Position numbers and translations under genes: made by a program. Below the pieces are notes generated by a model. The model did no database searches and had not been told where the DNA came from. It saw only the letters and a program-made list of their open reading frames with translations. Below are positions 43,428-53,647 of a stretch of 64,000 nucleotides of DNA, piece after piece. The stretch lies in contig NZ_AOLJ01000014.1 of the NCBI RefSeq assembly GCF_000336775.1, positions 164,642 through 228,641 of the forward strand, in the 5' to 3' direction. This DNA is from Haloferax gibbonsii ATCC 33959 (GTDB taxonomy: Archaea > Halobacteriota > Halobacteria > Halobacteriales > Haloferacaceae). Within the stretch, counting starts at the first letter, position 1. Every line of letters begins with the position of its first letter.

Positions 43428-43825
43428 TGGAAGCGCTCAAAGCGGACATCACCAAGGGTGTCGCCCGTGGCTCGCTGGTCACGTGCGCCGACAACACCGG
43501 CGCTCGTGAACTGAAGATTATCAGCGTCGCGGGTTACTCCGGCACGAAGAACCGCCACCCCAAGGCAGGCATCGGGAACAAGGTGACCGTCTCGGTCACC
43601 AAGGGTACCCCCGAGATGCGCCGCCAGGTGCTCGAAGCGGTCATCGTCCGCCAGCGGAAATCCATCCGCCGGCCCGATGGCACGCGTGTGAAGTTCGAGG
43701 ACAACGCCGCCGTCATCATCGACGAGATGGAAGAGCCTCGCGGGACCGAAATCAAGGGTCCCGTCGCACGCGAAGTCGCCGAGCGCTTCGGGAGTATCGC
43801 ATCGACGGCTACGATGATTGTATAG
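43427..43825 (+). CDS. rpl14: Ribosomal protein uL14
   Basis: A 132-residue uL14 with [23 protein letters not shown] in parts and the C-terminal [18 protein letters not shown]. The GTG just upstream (43424) is ignored because ATG 43427 gives the standard length. Confidence 0.96.
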   Translation: MEALKADITKGVARGSLVTCADNTGARELKIISVAGYSGTKNRHPKAGIGNKVTVSVTKGTPEMRRQVLEAVIVRQRKSIRRPDGTRVKFEDNAAVIIDEMEEPRGTEIKGPVAREVAERFGSIASTATMIV

Positions 43826-43826
43826 T

Positions 43827-44183
43827 ATGACTCGACAACCGCGCAAACAGCGAACCCAGATTCGCGACGCGCCGCTCCACGAGCGGCAAAAGCAGGTCCG
43901 CGCACCGCTGTCGGACGACCTCAGCGAGGAGTACGGCAGCCGTAACGTCCGCGTCAACGCGGGCGACACGGTCGAGGTGCTCCGCGGCGACTTCGCCGGC
44001 GAAGAAAGCGAAGTCACCGAGGTCGACCTCACCGACGCCGTCATCTACGTCGACGGCGTCACCGTTGAGAAAGCCGACGGCGAGGAGGTCCCACGCCCCC
44101 TTCAGGCCAGTAACGTCCGCGTGACGGAACTGGACCTCGAAGACGACGTGCGCGAGGCCCGACTCAAGGAGGATAACGAATGA
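43827..44183 (+). CDS. rpl24: Ribosomal protein uL24
   Basis: A 118-residue archaeal uL24 (L26e type) with the KOW motif [18 protein letters not shown]. The first codons ([15 protein letters not shown]) match the family start. It overlaps eS4 by four bases. Confidence 0.96.
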   Translation: MTRQPRKQRTQIRDAPLHERQKQVRAPLSDDLSEEYGSRNVRVNAGDTVEVLRGDFAGEESEVTEVDLTDAVIYVDGVTVEKADGEEVPRPLQASNVRVTELDLEDDVREARLKEDNE

Positions 44184-44881
44184 CTCGACACCAGAAGCGA
44201 CTGTCCGTACCGAAGTCCTGGCCGGTCGAGCGCAAGACAGGCACGTTCACGGTCAAGGCCGGAGCGGGTCCGCACGGCGAAGAGGGGGTTCCCCTCCTCA
44301 TCGTCCTGCGCGACGTGCTCGGCTACGTGGACTCGAAGAAGGAGGCCCAGTACGCCCTCAACCACCAGAGCATTCTGGTCAACGGCGACGTGGCTTCCGA
44401 CGTCCGCCGTCCCATCGGGATGTTCGACATCCTGGCGTTCGTCCAGCGAGAGGAGTACTACCGCGTCTTCCCCGACGAGGGAGGCCGCCTGGCGCTGACC
44501 CCCATCGACGCCGACTCGGCATCCAGCCGTCTCGGTAAGATCGTGAACAAGACGCAGGTCGGCGGTGGCGACTTCCAGCTGACGCTCCACGACGGGGCGA
44601 CCCTCATCGTCGAGGACGCCTCGGAGTACAGCGGCAAGGACTCCATCGTCGTCGACAACGAGACGAAGGACGTCGTCGCGCACTTCCCCTACGAGGAAGG
44701 CGCGCTCGTCACGGCCGTCAACGGACGGCACTCCGGCGAAATCGGCGAAATCACCGAGATTATCGTCACGCCCGGCAGCGGGAACAACTCCGTTGTCGTC
44801 GAGACCGAAGACGGCGAGTTCGAGACGGTCGAACAGTACGTCGTCGTCATCGACGAGAACTTCACGGGTGATGACGAATGA
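44180..44881 (+). CDS. rps4e: Ribosomal protein eS4
   Basis: A 233-residue archaeal/eukaryote-specific S4e: N-terminal [13 protein letters not shown], an S4-like RNA-binding part ([21 protein letters not shown]) and a C-terminal KOW region ([18 protein letters not shown]). It has no bacterial counterpart. It overlaps uL5 by four bases. Confidence 0.96.
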   Translation: MTRHQKRLSVPKSWPVERKTGTFTVKAGAGPHGEEGVPLLIVLRDVLGYVDSKKEAQYALNHQSILVNGDVASDVRRPIGMFDILAFVQREEYYRVFPDEGGRLALTPIDADSASSRLGKIVNKTQVGGGDFQLTLHDGATLIVEDASEYSGKDSIVVDNETKDVVAHFPYEEGALVTAVNGRHSGEIGEITEIIVTPGSGNNSVVVETEDGEFETVEQYVVVIDENFTGDDE

Positions 44882-45396
44882 GCGAGGCTGACTTCCACGC
44901 GATGCGCGACCCGCGCATCGAGAAGGTCGTCGTCCACATGGGCGTCGGCGAAGGTGGTCGCGAACTCGCGAAGGCCGAGGACATCCTCGAGGAGATCACC
45001 GGTCAGGAGAGCGTTCGCACGATCTCCGGCCGCGCCTCGCAGGACTTCGGCGTCCGCCGCGGCGAACCCGTCGGCGCGAAGGTCACCCTCCGTGGTGACA
45101 CCGCCGTCGAGTTCCTCGAAACCGCACTCCCCATCGCGGACCTCTCCGTCTCGTCGTTCGACCAGACGGGCAACTTCGGCTTCGGCGTCGAAGAGCACAC
45201 GGAGTTCCCGAGCCAGGAGTACGACCCGCAGATCGGTATCTACGGGCTGGACGTGACGGTCAACCTCGTCCGCCCCGGCTACCGAGTGAAAAAGCGCGAC
45301 AAGCGTTCCCGCCAGATTCCGTCGTCCCACCGGATGACCGTCGAGGACGCCGTCGCGTTCATCGAGTCCACGTTCGACGTGGAGGTTGAAGAATGA
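44878..45396 (+). CDS. rpl5: Ribosomal protein uL5
   Basis: A 172-residue archaeal uL5 (L11e type), a 5S rRNA and P-site tRNA neighbour. Features: [28 protein letters not shown] and [20 protein letters not shown]. The stop overlaps the uS14 start. Confidence 0.96.
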   Translation: MSEADFHAMRDPRIEKVVVHMGVGEGGRELAKAEDILEEITGQESVRTISGRASQDFGVRRGEPVGAKVTLRGDTAVEFLETALPIADLSVSSFDQTGNFGFGVEEHTEFPSQEYDPQIGIYGLDVTVNLVRPGYRVKKRDKRSRQIPSSHRMTVEDAVAFIESTFDVEVEE

Positions 45397-45569
45397 GCGA
45401 TAGCGAAACAGAACAGACGGGCGAGCACGCATCCCGCCGCACCGGCCAGGAGAACGAGTGCCGGCGCTGCGGTCGAAAGCAGGGACTTGTCAGCAAGTAC
45501 GACATCAACCTGTGCCGCCAGTGCTTCCGAGAGATCGCCCGCGAGATGGGATTCAAGAAGTACCGATAA
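45393..45569 (+). CDS. rps14: Ribosomal protein uS14, zinc-binding short form
   Basis: A 58-residue protein. The zinc knuckle uses Cys23, Cys26 (ECRRCGRK) and Cys41, Cys44 (LCRQCFRE), and the end GFKKYR is the family C terminus. The N terminus carries an extra Ser/Glu/Thr-rich stretch of ~15 residues not usual in 53-56-residue archaeal S14. ATG overlaps the uL5 stop (ATGA). Confidence 0.95.
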   Translation: MSDSETEQTGEHASRRTGQENECRRCGRKQGLVSKYDINLCRQCFREIAREMGFKKYR

Positions 45570-45572
45570 GCA

Positions 45573-45965
45573 ATGGCTGACAACGACCCACTCAGTAGCG
45601 CTCTCTCCGGTGTGGACAACGCCGAGAGCGTCGGACATCTGTCCCACGAGATCCAGCCCGCCTCCAACATCATCGGCTCCGTCCTCGAGGTCTTCTACGA
45701 CCGCGGGTACATCGACGGCTTCGAGTTCGTCGACGACGGCAAGGCCGGTCTGTTCGAGGTCGAACTGAAAGGCGCAATCAACGATTGTGGCGTCGTCAAG
45801 CCCCGGTATTCCGCCGGAGCCGACGACTTCGAGAAATGGGAGAAGCGGTTCCTCCCCGCCCGTGACTACGGCGCGCTCATCGTCACGACGAGCCACGGCG
45901 TCATGAGCCATTACGAGGCCCGCGAGAAGGGCATCGGTGGCCAGATCATCGCCTACGTCTACTAG
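45573..45965 (+). CDS. rps8: Ribosomal protein uS8
   Basis: A 130-residue uS8 (S15Ae type) with the N-terminal [14 protein letters not shown] and the C-terminal [23 protein letters not shown] that contacts h21 of 16S rRNA. Confidence 0.96.
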   Translation: MADNDPLSSALSGVDNAESVGHLSHEIQPASNIIGSVLEVFYDRGYIDGFEFVDDGKAGLFEVELKGAINDCGVVKPRYSAGADDFEKWEKRFLPARDYGALIVTTSHGVMSHYEAREKGIGGQIIAYVY

Positions 45966-45969
45966 AACA

Positions 45970-46506
45970 ATGAGCCGAATAGAAATCGAAATCCCGGACG
46001 AGGTATCCGCCGAGGTCAAAAACCTCGAGCTCACCATCGAGGGCCCCAACGGAAGCGTCACCAAGCGCCTCTGGTACCCGAACGTCTCGGTCTCCGCCGA
46101 AGACGACGCAATCGTCATCGAGAGCGACGTCGAGAACGCGAAGACCAACGCGACCATCGGTACCTTCGAGAGCCACGTGAACAACATGCTTCACGGCGCG
46201 ACCGAGGGGTGGGAGTACAAGATGGAAGTCCACTACGCTCACTTCCCGATGCAGGTTAGTGTCGAAGGGAGCGACGTGGTCATCAAGAACTTCCTCGGCG
46301 AGAAGTCCCCGCGACGAGCGCAGATTCGCGGCGACACGGACGTACAGGTCGACGGCGAAGAACTCACCCTGACGGGCTCCAACAAGGAGGACGTCGGGCA
46401 GACCGCCGCCGACATCGAACAACTCACCCGCGTCAAGGACAAGGACACTCGCGTGTTCACCGACGGCGTGTACATCACCCAGAAACCGCAGACTGGTGAT
46501 GCCTAA
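45970..46506 (+). CDS. rpl6: Ribosomal protein uL6
   Basis: A 178-residue archaeal uL6 (L9e type) with two related domains; the second shows [22 protein letters not shown] 45970 is used because [10 protein letters not shown] is the usual N terminus. The stop and the eL32 start share one base. Confidence 0.96.
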   Translation: MSRIEIEIPDEVSAEVKNLELTIEGPNGSVTKRLWYPNVSVSAEDDAIVIESDVENAKTNATIGTFESHVNNMLHGATEGWEYKMEVHYAHFPMQVSVEGSDVVIKNFLGEKSPRRAQIRGDTDVQVDGEELTLTGSNKEDVGQTAADIEQLTRVKDKDTRVFTDGVYITQKPQTGDA

Positions 46507-47213
46507 TGTCGGAAGAAATCACCGAACTCGAAGACATCAGCGGCGTCGGCCCGTCGAAGGCCGACGCACTCCGCGAAGCCGGCTTCGAGAGCGTCGACGA
46601 CGTACAGGCCGCGAGCCAGTCCGAACTGGCCGAGGTCGACGGCATCGGTAACGCGCTCGCCGCGCGTATCAAAGCCGACGTCGGTGGCCTCGAGGTCTCC
46701 GACGAGGCCGAGGCCGAAGTCGAAGACGAGTCCGAAGCCGAGCCAGAGGAAGAGGAAGCCGAAGAGGTCGAGACGGAGCTTCAGCCCCGCGGTCACGCGG
46801 ACAAGAAGCCCCAGCTCGACGAGGAAACCGCGGAAGCCCTGGCGCAGAAGCGCCGCGAGGGCAAGCCGCAGTTCAACCGGCAGGACCACCACAAGAAGAA
46901 GCGCACGCCCACGTCGTGGCGTCGCCCCCGTGGTGGGCTCTCCAAACAGCGTATCGGCATCAAGGGCAAGGGCCCCAAGGTCGAGGCGGGCTACCGCACG
47001 CCGAAGGCCGCCCGCGGCCTGCACCCGTCGGGCTTCGAGGAGGTCCGCGTGTTCAACACGGACGACCTCGAAGGCATCGACGGCGATACGCAGGCAGTTC
47101 GCATCGCCTCCTCGGTCGGCGCGCGCAAGCGCGAGCGCATCGAGGAAGCGTGTGAGGACCGCGAGATTCGCGTCCTCAACCCCACCTACGTCGAAGTCGA
47201 GGTGGACAACTGA
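46506..47213 (+). CDS. rpl32e: Ribosomal protein eL32 with N-terminal helix-hairpin-helix extension
   Basis: A 235-residue protein. Residues ~1-60 form two helix-hairpin-helix units ([35 protein letters not shown]), then an acidic linker ([20 protein letters not shown]) and the L32e domain from about residue 95 ([23 protein letters not shown] in parts). The HhH extension is known for haloarchaeal L32e and resembles the topoisomerase/RuvA type; its role on the ribosome is not clear. Confidence 0.95.
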   Translation: MSEEITELEDISGVGPSKADALREAGFESVDDVQAASQSELAEVDGIGNALAARIKADVGGLEVSDEAEAEVEDESEAEPEEEEAEEVETELQPRGHADKKPQLDEETAEALAQKRREGKPQFNRQDHHKKKRTPTSWRRPRGGLSKQRIGIKGKGPKVEAGYRTPKAARGLHPSGFEEVRVFNTDDLEGIDGDTQAVRIASSVGARKRERIEEACEDREIRVLNPTYVEVEVDN

Positions 47214-47668
47214 TGACGGACCTCAAAGCGCAGAAGCGAATGGCGGCCGACGTCCTCGACGTCGGCAAGGGTCGAGTTTGGTTCGACCCAGAGGAACAGG
47301 CCGAAATCGCGGAGGCCATCACGCGCGAAGACATCCGTGAACTCGTCGACGAGGGCACGATTCGCGCCAAGGACGCCAAGGGCAACTCGAAGGGTCGCGC
47401 ACGCGAGCGCGCCGCCAAGCGTTCCTACGGTCACCGCAAGGGTGCCGGCTCCCGCAAGGGCCGTTCCGGCGCTCGACAGAACAAGAAAGACGCATGGGTC
47501 AGCCGAATCCGCGCCCAGCGCCGTCGCCTGAAGGAGCTTCGCGAGGACGGAACGCTCGACCGTTCCCAGTACCGCACGCTCTACAACAAGGCGTCCGGTG
47601 GCGAATTCGATAGCGTGGACCGGCTCGAAGCGTACATTCAGAACAACTACCAGGTGGAGATTCAATAA
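47213..47668 (+). CDS. rpl19e: Ribosomal protein eL19
   Basis: A 151-residue archaeal/eukaryote-specific L19e with DLKAQKRMAADVLDVGKGRVW at the start and the basic GHRKGAGSRKGRSGARQN extension that crosses to the 30S subunit. Confidence 0.96.
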   Translation: MTDLKAQKRMAADVLDVGKGRVWFDPEEQAEIAEAITREDIRELVDEGTIRAKDAKGNSKGRARERAAKRSYGHRKGAGSRKGRSGARQNKKDAWVSRIRAQRRRLKELREDGTLDRSQYRTLYNKASGGEFDSVDRLEAYIQNNYQVEIQ

Positions 47669-48222
47669 TGGCGACCGGACCACGATACAAGGTTCCGATG
47701 CGGCGTCGCCGCGAAGTCCGGACCGATTACCATCAAAGGTTGCGCCTGCTGAAATCGGGCAAGCCCCGCCTCGTTGCTCGCGTGAGCAACAAGCACGTCA
47801 GGGCGCAGCTGGTCACTCCGGGCCCGCAGGGCGACGAGACCCACGCTGCAGCGACCTCTGCCGACCTCGACGAGTACGGCTGGGAAGCCCCCACGGGCAA
47901 CCTCCCGAGCGCGTACCTCACGGGGTATCTGGCAGGTAAGCGGGCGCTGGCCGCCGGCGTCGAGGAAGCGGTCCTCGACATCGGCCTCAACACGGCCACG
48001 CCCGGAAACAAGGTCTTCGCGGTGCAGGAGGGTGCTATCGACGCTGGCCTCGAAATCCCCCACAACGATGCAGTACTCGCTGACTGGGACCGCAACCGCG
48101 GTGTCCACATCGCCGAGTACGCAGAGCAGCTCGACGAGCCGCTCTACAGTGGAGACTTCGATGCCACGAACCTCCCCGACCACTTCGACGAAGTGCTCGG
48201 GAACCTTCAGGAGGACGAATGA
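47668..48222 (+). CDS. rpl18: Ribosomal protein uL18
   Basis: A 184-residue archaeal uL18 (L5e type), the 5S rRNA binder. Features: [36 protein letters not shown] and the C-terminal [16 protein letters not shown]. It overlaps uS5 by four bases. Confidence 0.96.
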   Translation: MATGPRYKVPMRRRREVRTDYHQRLRLLKSGKPRLVARVSNKHVRAQLVTPGPQGDETHAAATSADLDEYGWEAPTGNLPSAYLTGYLAGKRALAAGVEEAVLDIGLNTATPGNKVFAVQEGAIDAGLEIPHNDAVLADWDRNRGVHIAEYAEQLDEPLYSGDFDATNLPDHFDEVLGNLQEDE

Positions 48223-48863
48223 GCAGAAATAACAACGGCTGGGAGCCGCGAACGCGGCTCGGCCGCATGGTGCAGAACGGCGACGTCACGTCGATGGACC
48301 AGGCGCTCGAGACGGGACTTCCGCTCAAGGAACCCCAGCTCGTCGACCAGCTCCTTCCCGGACTGGACGACGAGGTGCTCGACATCAACATGGTCCAGCG
48401 CATGACCGACTCCGGCCGCCGGGTGAAGTTCCGGTGTGTCGTCGCAGTCGGGAACCGTGACGGCTACCTCGGCTACGCTGAGGCCCGCGACGACCAGGTC
48501 GGCGGTGCCATCCAGAAAGCCATCGAGGTGGCGAAACTGAACATCATCAAGGTAGACCGCGGCTCGGGGTCGTGGGAAGACCGCGCAGGCGGCCTCAACT
48601 CCCTCTCGCGCAAGGCAGAGGGCAAGGCCGGCTCCGTGACGGTCCGCATCATCCCCGCCCCGCAGGGTCTCGGCCTCGCGGCCGCAGAGACCGTCCGGAA
48701 CATCCTCGAACTCGCCGGCATCCAGGACGCCTGGACCAAGAGCGACGGGAACACCCGGACCACGGTCAACCTCGCGAAGGCGACCTACAACGCGCTCAAG
48801 AACGCGTCGCAGTCTCGTACGCCGCAGCGCGCTCGTGAAGTGCGTCAGGAGGTGCGCGAATAA
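48219..48863 (+). CDS. rps5: Ribosomal protein uS5
   Basis: A 214-residue archaeal S5 (S2e type) with [25 protein letters not shown] in pieces for the double-stranded-RNA-binding domain and [16 protein letters not shown] for the fidelity-linked C-terminal domain. Confidence 0.96.
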   Translation: MSRNNNGWEPRTRLGRMVQNGDVTSMDQALETGLPLKEPQLVDQLLPGLDDEVLDINMVQRMTDSGRRVKFRCVVAVGNRDGYLGYAEARDDQVGGAIQKAIEVAKLNIIKVDRGSGSWEDRAGGLNSLSRKAEGKAGSVTVRIIPAPQGLGLAAAETVRNILELAGIQDAWTKSDGNTRTTVNLAKATYNALKNASQSRTPQRAREVRQEVRE

Positions 48864-49327
48864 TGCAGGCTATCGTTCAGCTTCGCGGTGAGGTCAACAT
48901 CGCACAGGACGTCCGCGACACGCTCTCGATGCTCAACATCCACCGCGTGAACCACGCGACGTTCGTGCCGGAAACGGACGCCTACCGCGGGATGATCTCG
49001 AAGGTCAACGACTTCGTCGCGCACGGCGAGCCGAGCGTCGACGTCGTCGAGACCCTCATCAGCACGCGCGCCGAGCCCGAGCAGGGCGACGGCGACATCA
49101 CCGACGAGTGGGTCTCCGAGAACACCGACTACGACGACGTGGCCGCGCTCGCGCAGGCCATCGTCGACGAGGAGACGACGCTGCGAAAGCAGGGCGTCTC
49201 CCCCGTGCTCCGTCTGCACCCGCCGCGCGGCGGTCACCGCGGACAGAAGCACGTCACCAAGGAAGGTGGCCAACTCGGAAAGCACAGCACCGAACAGATC
49301 GACGAGCTCCTGGAGGACATGCGATGA
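48863..49327 (+). CDS. rpl30: Ribosomal protein uL30
   Basis: A 154-residue archaeal uL30 (L7e type), longer than the 60-residue bacterial form, with DTLSMLNIHRVNHATFVPET and the C-terminal LRLHPPRGGHRG motif. It overlaps uL15 by four bases. Confidence 0.96.
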   Translation: MQAIVQLRGEVNIAQDVRDTLSMLNIHRVNHATFVPETDAYRGMISKVNDFVAHGEPSVDVVETLISTRAEPEQGDGDITDEWVSENTDYDDVAALAQAIVDEETTLRKQGVSPVLRLHPPRGGHRGQKHVTKEGGQLGKHSTEQIDELLEDMR

Positions 49328-49821
49328 CGTCCAAGAAGCGACGCCAACGCGGTTCCCGCACGCACAGCGGCGGTACGCACAAGAACCGACGCGGTGCCGG
49401 TCACCGCGGCGGTCGCGGCCGCGCCGGACGCGACAAACACGAGTTCCACAACTACGAGCCGCTCGGCAAGCACGGCTTCAAGCGACCGGACGTCCTGCAG
49501 GACGACGTCGCCGAAGTCAAGATCCAGAAGCTCGACGAGGACGCGGCGCTCCTCGCGGCCGACGGAGTCGCCGAGAAGGACGGCGACACCTACACCATCG
49601 ACGCCCGCGACGTGGCCGAGGACGGCTGGGAAGCGGACGTCGTGAAGGTGCTCGGTGGCGGGCAGGTTCGTAACGAACTGCACGTCGTCGCCGACGCCTT
49701 CACCGCCGGTGCCGTCGAACTCATCGAAGAGGCGGGCGGCAACGCCGAACTCTCCGAACGCGCCGAAGAAGCGGCGGAGGCCGAGGAATCGGCCGACGCC
49801 GACGAGGACGACGAGGAATAA
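49324..49821 (+). CDS. rpl15: Ribosomal protein uL15
   Basis: A 165-residue archaeal uL15 (L27Ae type). Starts TSKKRRQRGSRTHSGGTHKN with the Gly/Arg-rich rRNA-binding region, and ends with a Glu/Ala-rich acidic tail of ~25 residues. Three bases separate it from secY. Confidence 0.96.
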   Translation: MTSKKRRQRGSRTHSGGTHKNRRGAGHRGGRGRAGRDKHEFHNYEPLGKHGFKRPDVLQDDVAEVKIQKLDEDAALLAADGVAEKDGDTYTIDARDVAEDGWEADVVKVLGGGQVRNELHVVADAFTAGAVELIEEAGGNAELSERAEEAAEAEESADADEDDEE

Positions 49822-49824
49822 ATC

Positions 49825-51294
49825 ATGGGATGGAAGGACGCCGCCGAACCAGTGCTGGCGCGGATGCCCGCAGTCGCCCGACCGGAGGGACACGTACCGT
49901 TCCGCCGGAAGCTCGGGTGGACTGGCGGTATCCTCGTTCTGTACTTCTTCCTGACGAACGTGACGCTGTTCGGCGTCGACGCCGCGACCGCGAACGACCT
50001 GTTCGGTCAGTTCCGGTCCATCTTGGCCGGCCAGCAGGGCTCGGTGCTCCAACTGGGTATCGGTCCAATCGTCACGGCGAGCATCGTCCTACAACTGCTT
50101 GGCGGTGCTGACCTGCTCGGGCTCGACACGGACAACAACCCGCGCGACCAGATCCTCTATCAGGGTCTGCAGAAGCTGCTCGTCGGGGTCATGATCGTCC
50201 TGACGGGTCTACCGATGGTGTTCGCCGGCAACTTCCTGCCGGCCGACCAGGCCGTAGCGGCGTCGCTCGGCATCGGTACGCTCGGCGTGAAGGGACTCAT
50301 CTTCGCGCAGATCGCCGTCGGTGGTGTCCTCATCCTGTTCATGGACGAGATCGTCAGCAAGTGGGGCGTCGGCTCCGGGGTCGGCCTGTTCATTATCGCC
50401 GGCGTCAGCCAGCAGCTCGTCGGTGGGCTGTTCAGCTGGGAGGGCCTCGGCGGCGCGTCCGGGTTCTTCCCGACGTGGATCGGCATCGTCACCGGTGCCA
50501 TCGAACTGCCGGCCTCGCCGACCGACCTGCTGTCGACGATATTCCTCGGTCAGGGACAGCTGCTCGCGCTCGTCACGACGGTGCTCATCTTCGGCATCGT
50601 CGTCTACGCCGAGAGCGTCCGCGTCGAGATTCCTCTCTCGCACGCCCGCGTGAAGGGTGCCCGCGGTCGCTTCCCGGTCAAGCTCATCTACGCGAGCGTC
50701 CTGCCGATGATCCTCGTCCGCGCCCTGCAGGCGAACATCCAGTTCCTCGGGCGCATCCTCAACAACTCGTGGGCCGCCATGCCAGCGTGGCTCGGCCAGT
50801 ACACGAGCGGGCAGGTCACCGGTGGCCTGTTCTACTACCTCGCGCCCATCCAGTCGCGGTCCGACTGGATGTGGTTCCTCGGGCTCACGTCGGCCGACCC
50901 GCTCGACATCGCCATCCGCGTGCTCATCGACCTGGTCTTCATGATCGTCGGTGGCGCGGTGTTCGCGATATTCTGGGTCGAGACGACGGGCATGGGTCCG
51001 GAATCGACCGCGCGACAGATTCAGAACTCCGGGATGCAGATTCCCGGGTTCCGACGCAACCCGCAGGTCATCGAGAAGGTCATGGAGCGGTACATCCCGC
51101 AAGTGACCGTCATCGGTGGCGCGCTCGTCGGCCTGCTCGCCGTCATGGCGAACATGCTCGGCACCATCGGCGCAGTCTCCGGGACGGGGCTGCTCCTTAC
51201 GGTCTCCATCACGTACAAGCTGTACGAGGAGATCGCGGAGGAACAGCTCATGGAGATGCACCCGATGATGCGCAACATGTTCGGCTCCGAATAG
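49825..51294 (+). CDS. secY: Preprotein translocase subunit SecY
   Basis: A 489-residue Sec61alpha/SecY pore with ten predicted membrane segments. It starts WKDAAEPVLARMPAVARPEG, has the plug region around TNVTLFGVDAAT and NDLFGQFRSILAGQQGS, and the cytoplasmic C5 loop FRRNPQVIEKVMERYIP with the ribosome-contact residues. It ends the ribosomal cluster, as in other archaea, but no adenylate kinase gene follows here. Confidence 0.97.
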   Translation: MGWKDAAEPVLARMPAVARPEGHVPFRRKLGWTGGILVLYFFLTNVTLFGVDAATANDLFGQFRSILAGQQGSVLQLGIGPIVTASIVLQLLGGADLLGLDTDNNPRDQILYQGLQKLLVGVMIVLTGLPMVFAGNFLPADQAVAASLGIGTLGVKGLIFAQIAVGGVLILFMDEIVSKWGVGSGVGLFIIAGVSQQLVGGLFSWEGLGGASGFFPTWIGIVTGAIELPASPTDLLSTIFLGQGQLLALVTTVLIFGIVVYAESVRVEIPLSHARVKGARGRFPVKLIYASVLPMILVRALQANIQFLGRILNNSWAAMPAWLGQYTSGQVTGGLFYYLAPIQSRSDWMWFLGLTSADPLDIAIRVLIDLVFMIVGGAVFAIFWVETTGMGPESTARQIQNSGMQIPGFRRNPQVIEKVMERYIPQVTVIGGALVGLLAVMANMLGTIGAVSGTGLLLTVSITYKLYEEIAEEQLMEMHPMMRNMFGSE

Positions 51295-51458
51295 CGAGCA
51301 CCGACGCGCTCGACTGCCGCCGCACGCTCGCGGCGAACGTCACTTCCACATCACCTCATTTCTGACGCGCTCGCACCGAGAGCGGCGCGACCGCCTCGAA
51401 CCACCGTACCGCCGGACAATCCGGCCACTTTTGACTGCCGCCGCCGGAACAGCGGGGT

Positions 51459-52181
51459 ATGCACGAGGGGCGACTCGCAGTCGACATCGAGACGGCCAGC
51501 CCGAACGGCCCGCCGAGCGACTTCCGGAACACCGACGACTTCGAGTTGGTCGCCGTCGGCCTCGGCCACCGGGGCGACGGCGACGACCCCGAGGTCGAAG
51601 TCGAAGTGCTCCTCCGCGACGGCGACTGGTCGCTTGAACACACCGCCGACCTCCTCCGACGGGTCGTCGAGTGGTGCGAGGCGCGCGACGAGGGCGTCGT
51701 CACCTACAACGGCGAGTACTTCGACGAACACCACCTCCGCGCGTGGGGCGACCGAGTCGCCGACGCCGGCGTCTGGGCGGACGCGCCGCGTCGAATCGAC
51801 GCGCTGTTCGCCGACCACGTCGACCTCGGAACCCTCGCCGCGGACGCGTACCCGGAGGTGGTCCGTCCGAACCGCGACATTCCGGCGCTGTGGAAGGCGT
51901 GCAAGGAAGCCGGCGTCGACCAGCCGACCGTCTGGTACGACGACTACGACCTCCCGGCGGGCTACCTCGAACGCCTCGGCATCGAGGACGGCCACGTCAA
52001 GGGAGCCCACGTCGGGGAGGCGTTGGGCGAGGCGTACGTCGACGGCGTGGTCGCGGGGCTCGACCACACGCGGACGCACGCCGAACTCACTCGGCTCCTC
52101 GTCGACTACGCCGCCGGTGACATCGAACCGCTGTTTTCGCTCCACGACGCGCTCCGCCGGGCCGACGCGAGCGCGGACTGA
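51459..52181 (+). CDS. Predicted DEDD-type 3'-5' exonuclease (ribonuclease H-like)
   Basis: A 240-residue protein with a ribonuclease-H-like fold. Exo I reads AVDIETASP (Asp and Glu), Exo II is VVTYNGEYFDEHHL (Asp), and the final Asp is expected around VDYAAGDIEPLF. This is similar to PolB-proofreading-like nucleases found as single genes in archaea. Substrate unknown. A CTTTTGAC element is 29 bases before ATG 51459, so it is transcribed separately from the secY cluster. Confidence 0.78.
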   Translation: MHEGRLAVDIETASPNGPPSDFRNTDDFELVAVGLGHRGDGDDPEVEVEVLLRDGDWSLEHTADLLRRVVEWCEARDEGVVTYNGEYFDEHHLRAWGDRVADAGVWADAPRRIDALFADHVDLGTLAADAYPEVVRPNRDIPALWKACKEAGVDQPTVWYDDYDLPAGYLERLGIEDGHVKGAHVGEALGEAYVDGVVAGLDHTRTHAELTRLLVDYAAGDIEPLFSLHDALRRADASAD

Positions 52182-52281
52182 GTCGTTTCCCCCTGCCGAC
52201 CCGGCCCGACGCCGTCGTCGGACCCGCGCGTCGTCCTGTCTCGCGGCAAACGTTTAGCCGCCGGCAGTCGTATCGCGTGGT

Positions 52282-52638
52282 ATGAACGACCTCGAACCGG
52301 CGGCCGCCGTCGAGGAGGCGCTCCGCGGCAACGGCATCAGCGTCGAGTCAGTCTCGCTCGACGACGCCGTCTCGCTGACCTATCTCACGGCGTTCCCGGA
52401 CGTCGAACCCGACCACGGCGAAGTCGGCCGCGCCGTCACGGCCTTCCTCGACCTCGCTCGCGACGACGAGTTCAACCCGAGGACCGTCGAGGCGACGGTG
52501 CTCCGAAGCGAGGGCGACGTGCAGGCGACGTGGACGCTCGAAGCCGACTGGATTCGCGCGTACAATGACTACTCGCTGGGCGACGAGGAACTGTCCCAAC
52601 GCGTTCTCGACAGCCTCTACGAGGAGGGAGACGCGTGA
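52282..52638 (+). CDS. Haloarchaeal conserved protein of unknown function
   Basis: A 118-residue acidic protein with an alternating strand/helix pattern (SVESVSLDDAVSLTYLTAFP; VGRAVTAFLDLARDDEF; QATWTLEADWIRAYNDYSLG). I recognise no motif. GTTTAGCC 28 bases upstream fits leaderless transcription. Its stop overlaps the GTG of the hydrolase gene, so the two are probably a functional pair. Confidence 0.7.
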   Translation: MNDLEPAAAVEEALRGNGISVESVSLDDAVSLTYLTAFPDVEPDHGEVGRAVTAFLDLARDDEFNPRTVEATVLRSEGDVQATWTLEADWIRAYNDYSLGDEELSQRVLDSLYEEGDA

Positions 52639-53576
52639 GCGCGTGGCGTCACCGCGGCGAGCCCTCCGCCGCGCGCGGCCCGCGTCGGCCCTCGCACTTC
52701 GAGTACTCGCGCGTCTCGCTGACCTTCGAGAGCGAGGGGACGAACTGCGCGGGCTGGCTCTATCGCCCCGACGGCGTCGAGTCGCCGCCGGTAGTCGTCA
52801 TGGCGGGCGAACTCGCGGCGGAGCGTCGCTTCGGGCTTCGACCCTACGCCGAGCGACTGGCCGAGGCGGGCTACGCGGCGTTCCTCTTCGACTACCGGAA
52901 CACCGGTGACTCCGACGGGGAGCCCCGGAATCTCGTAGACCCCGACTCGCAGGTCGCCGACTGGCACGCCGCGCTCGACGGACTCCGCGGGCGCGACGAA
53001 ATCGACTCGCGCTCGCTCGTCCTCTGGGGGGCGGGGCTCTCCGGCGGCTACGCGCTCCGCGCGGCGGCCGAAGACGGTCGGGTCGCCGCGGTCATCGCCC
53101 AGAACCCCATGCTCGACGGAAAGGCGGTCACGCGGGGCCGAGGCGTCAAAGGGACGCTCGCGGCGGTCGCGGCCGCCGTTCGCGACAAACTCCAGTCGCG
53201 GCTCCTCGGCCCGTATCGCGTCCCCGTCGTCGGCGACGGCTCGTCGATGGCGGTCTTCGAGGACCCCGGCGTGCGCGCCGCCTACCGCGACCTCGTGCCG
53301 CCGGGGAGCGCGTGGCGCGACGAGACGCCCGCTCGGCTGTTCCTCTCGCTGCTCCGCTACCGGGCGCTCCCCGACCCGGAGGCCGTCACCTGCCCGACGC
53401 TCCTCGTCTCGGGGACGCGCGACGACCTCGCGCCCGCCGACGCGGTGGCCGACCTCGCCGACGAGCTACCGGAGTCGACGCTGGTCGAACTCCCCGCCGG
53501 CCACTTCGACCACTACGACCGGGCGTTCGAACAGACGTTCGGCCACCTCCTGTCGTTCCTCCGAACGGTTCGCTGA
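52635..53576 (+). CDS. Alpha/beta hydrolase
   Basis: A 313-residue alpha/beta hydrolase. Oxyanion strand PVVVMAGELAAERRFGLRPYAERLA, nucleophile elbow WGAGLSGGYALRAA (Ser in GLSGG), acid strand CPTLLVSGTRDDLAPAD and the catalytic histidine in LPAGHFDHY. It is similar to the acetyl-xylan-esterase/dienelactone type. GTG 52635 overlaps the previous stop (GTGA). Substrate unknown. Confidence 0.85.
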   Translation: MSAWRHRGEPSAARGPRRPSHFEYSRVSLTFESEGTNCAGWLYRPDGVESPPVVVMAGELAAERRFGLRPYAERLAEAGYAAFLFDYRNTGDSDGEPRNLVDPDSQVADWHAALDGLRGRDEIDSRSLVLWGAGLSGGYALRAAAEDGRVAAVIAQNPMLDGKAVTRGRGVKGTLAAVAAAVRDKLQSRLLGPYRVPVVGDGSSMAVFEDPGVRAAYRDLVPPGSAWRDETPARLFLSLLRYRALPDPEAVTCPTLLVSGTRDDLAPADAVADLADELPESTLVELPAGHFDHYDRAFEQTFGHLLSFLRTVR

Positions 53577-53647
53577 CGGGGGACAAGTCACCCCGTTGAA
53601 CGCTCGCGCGAACCATTATGTCCTCGCCCGGCCTATACCATACAGAA

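Noticed and set aside
46506..46700. HhH extension of eL32 as a separate DNA-repair gene fused by error
   Set aside because: The frame is continuous with an acidic linker, and the extension is known for haloarchaeal L32e proteins.
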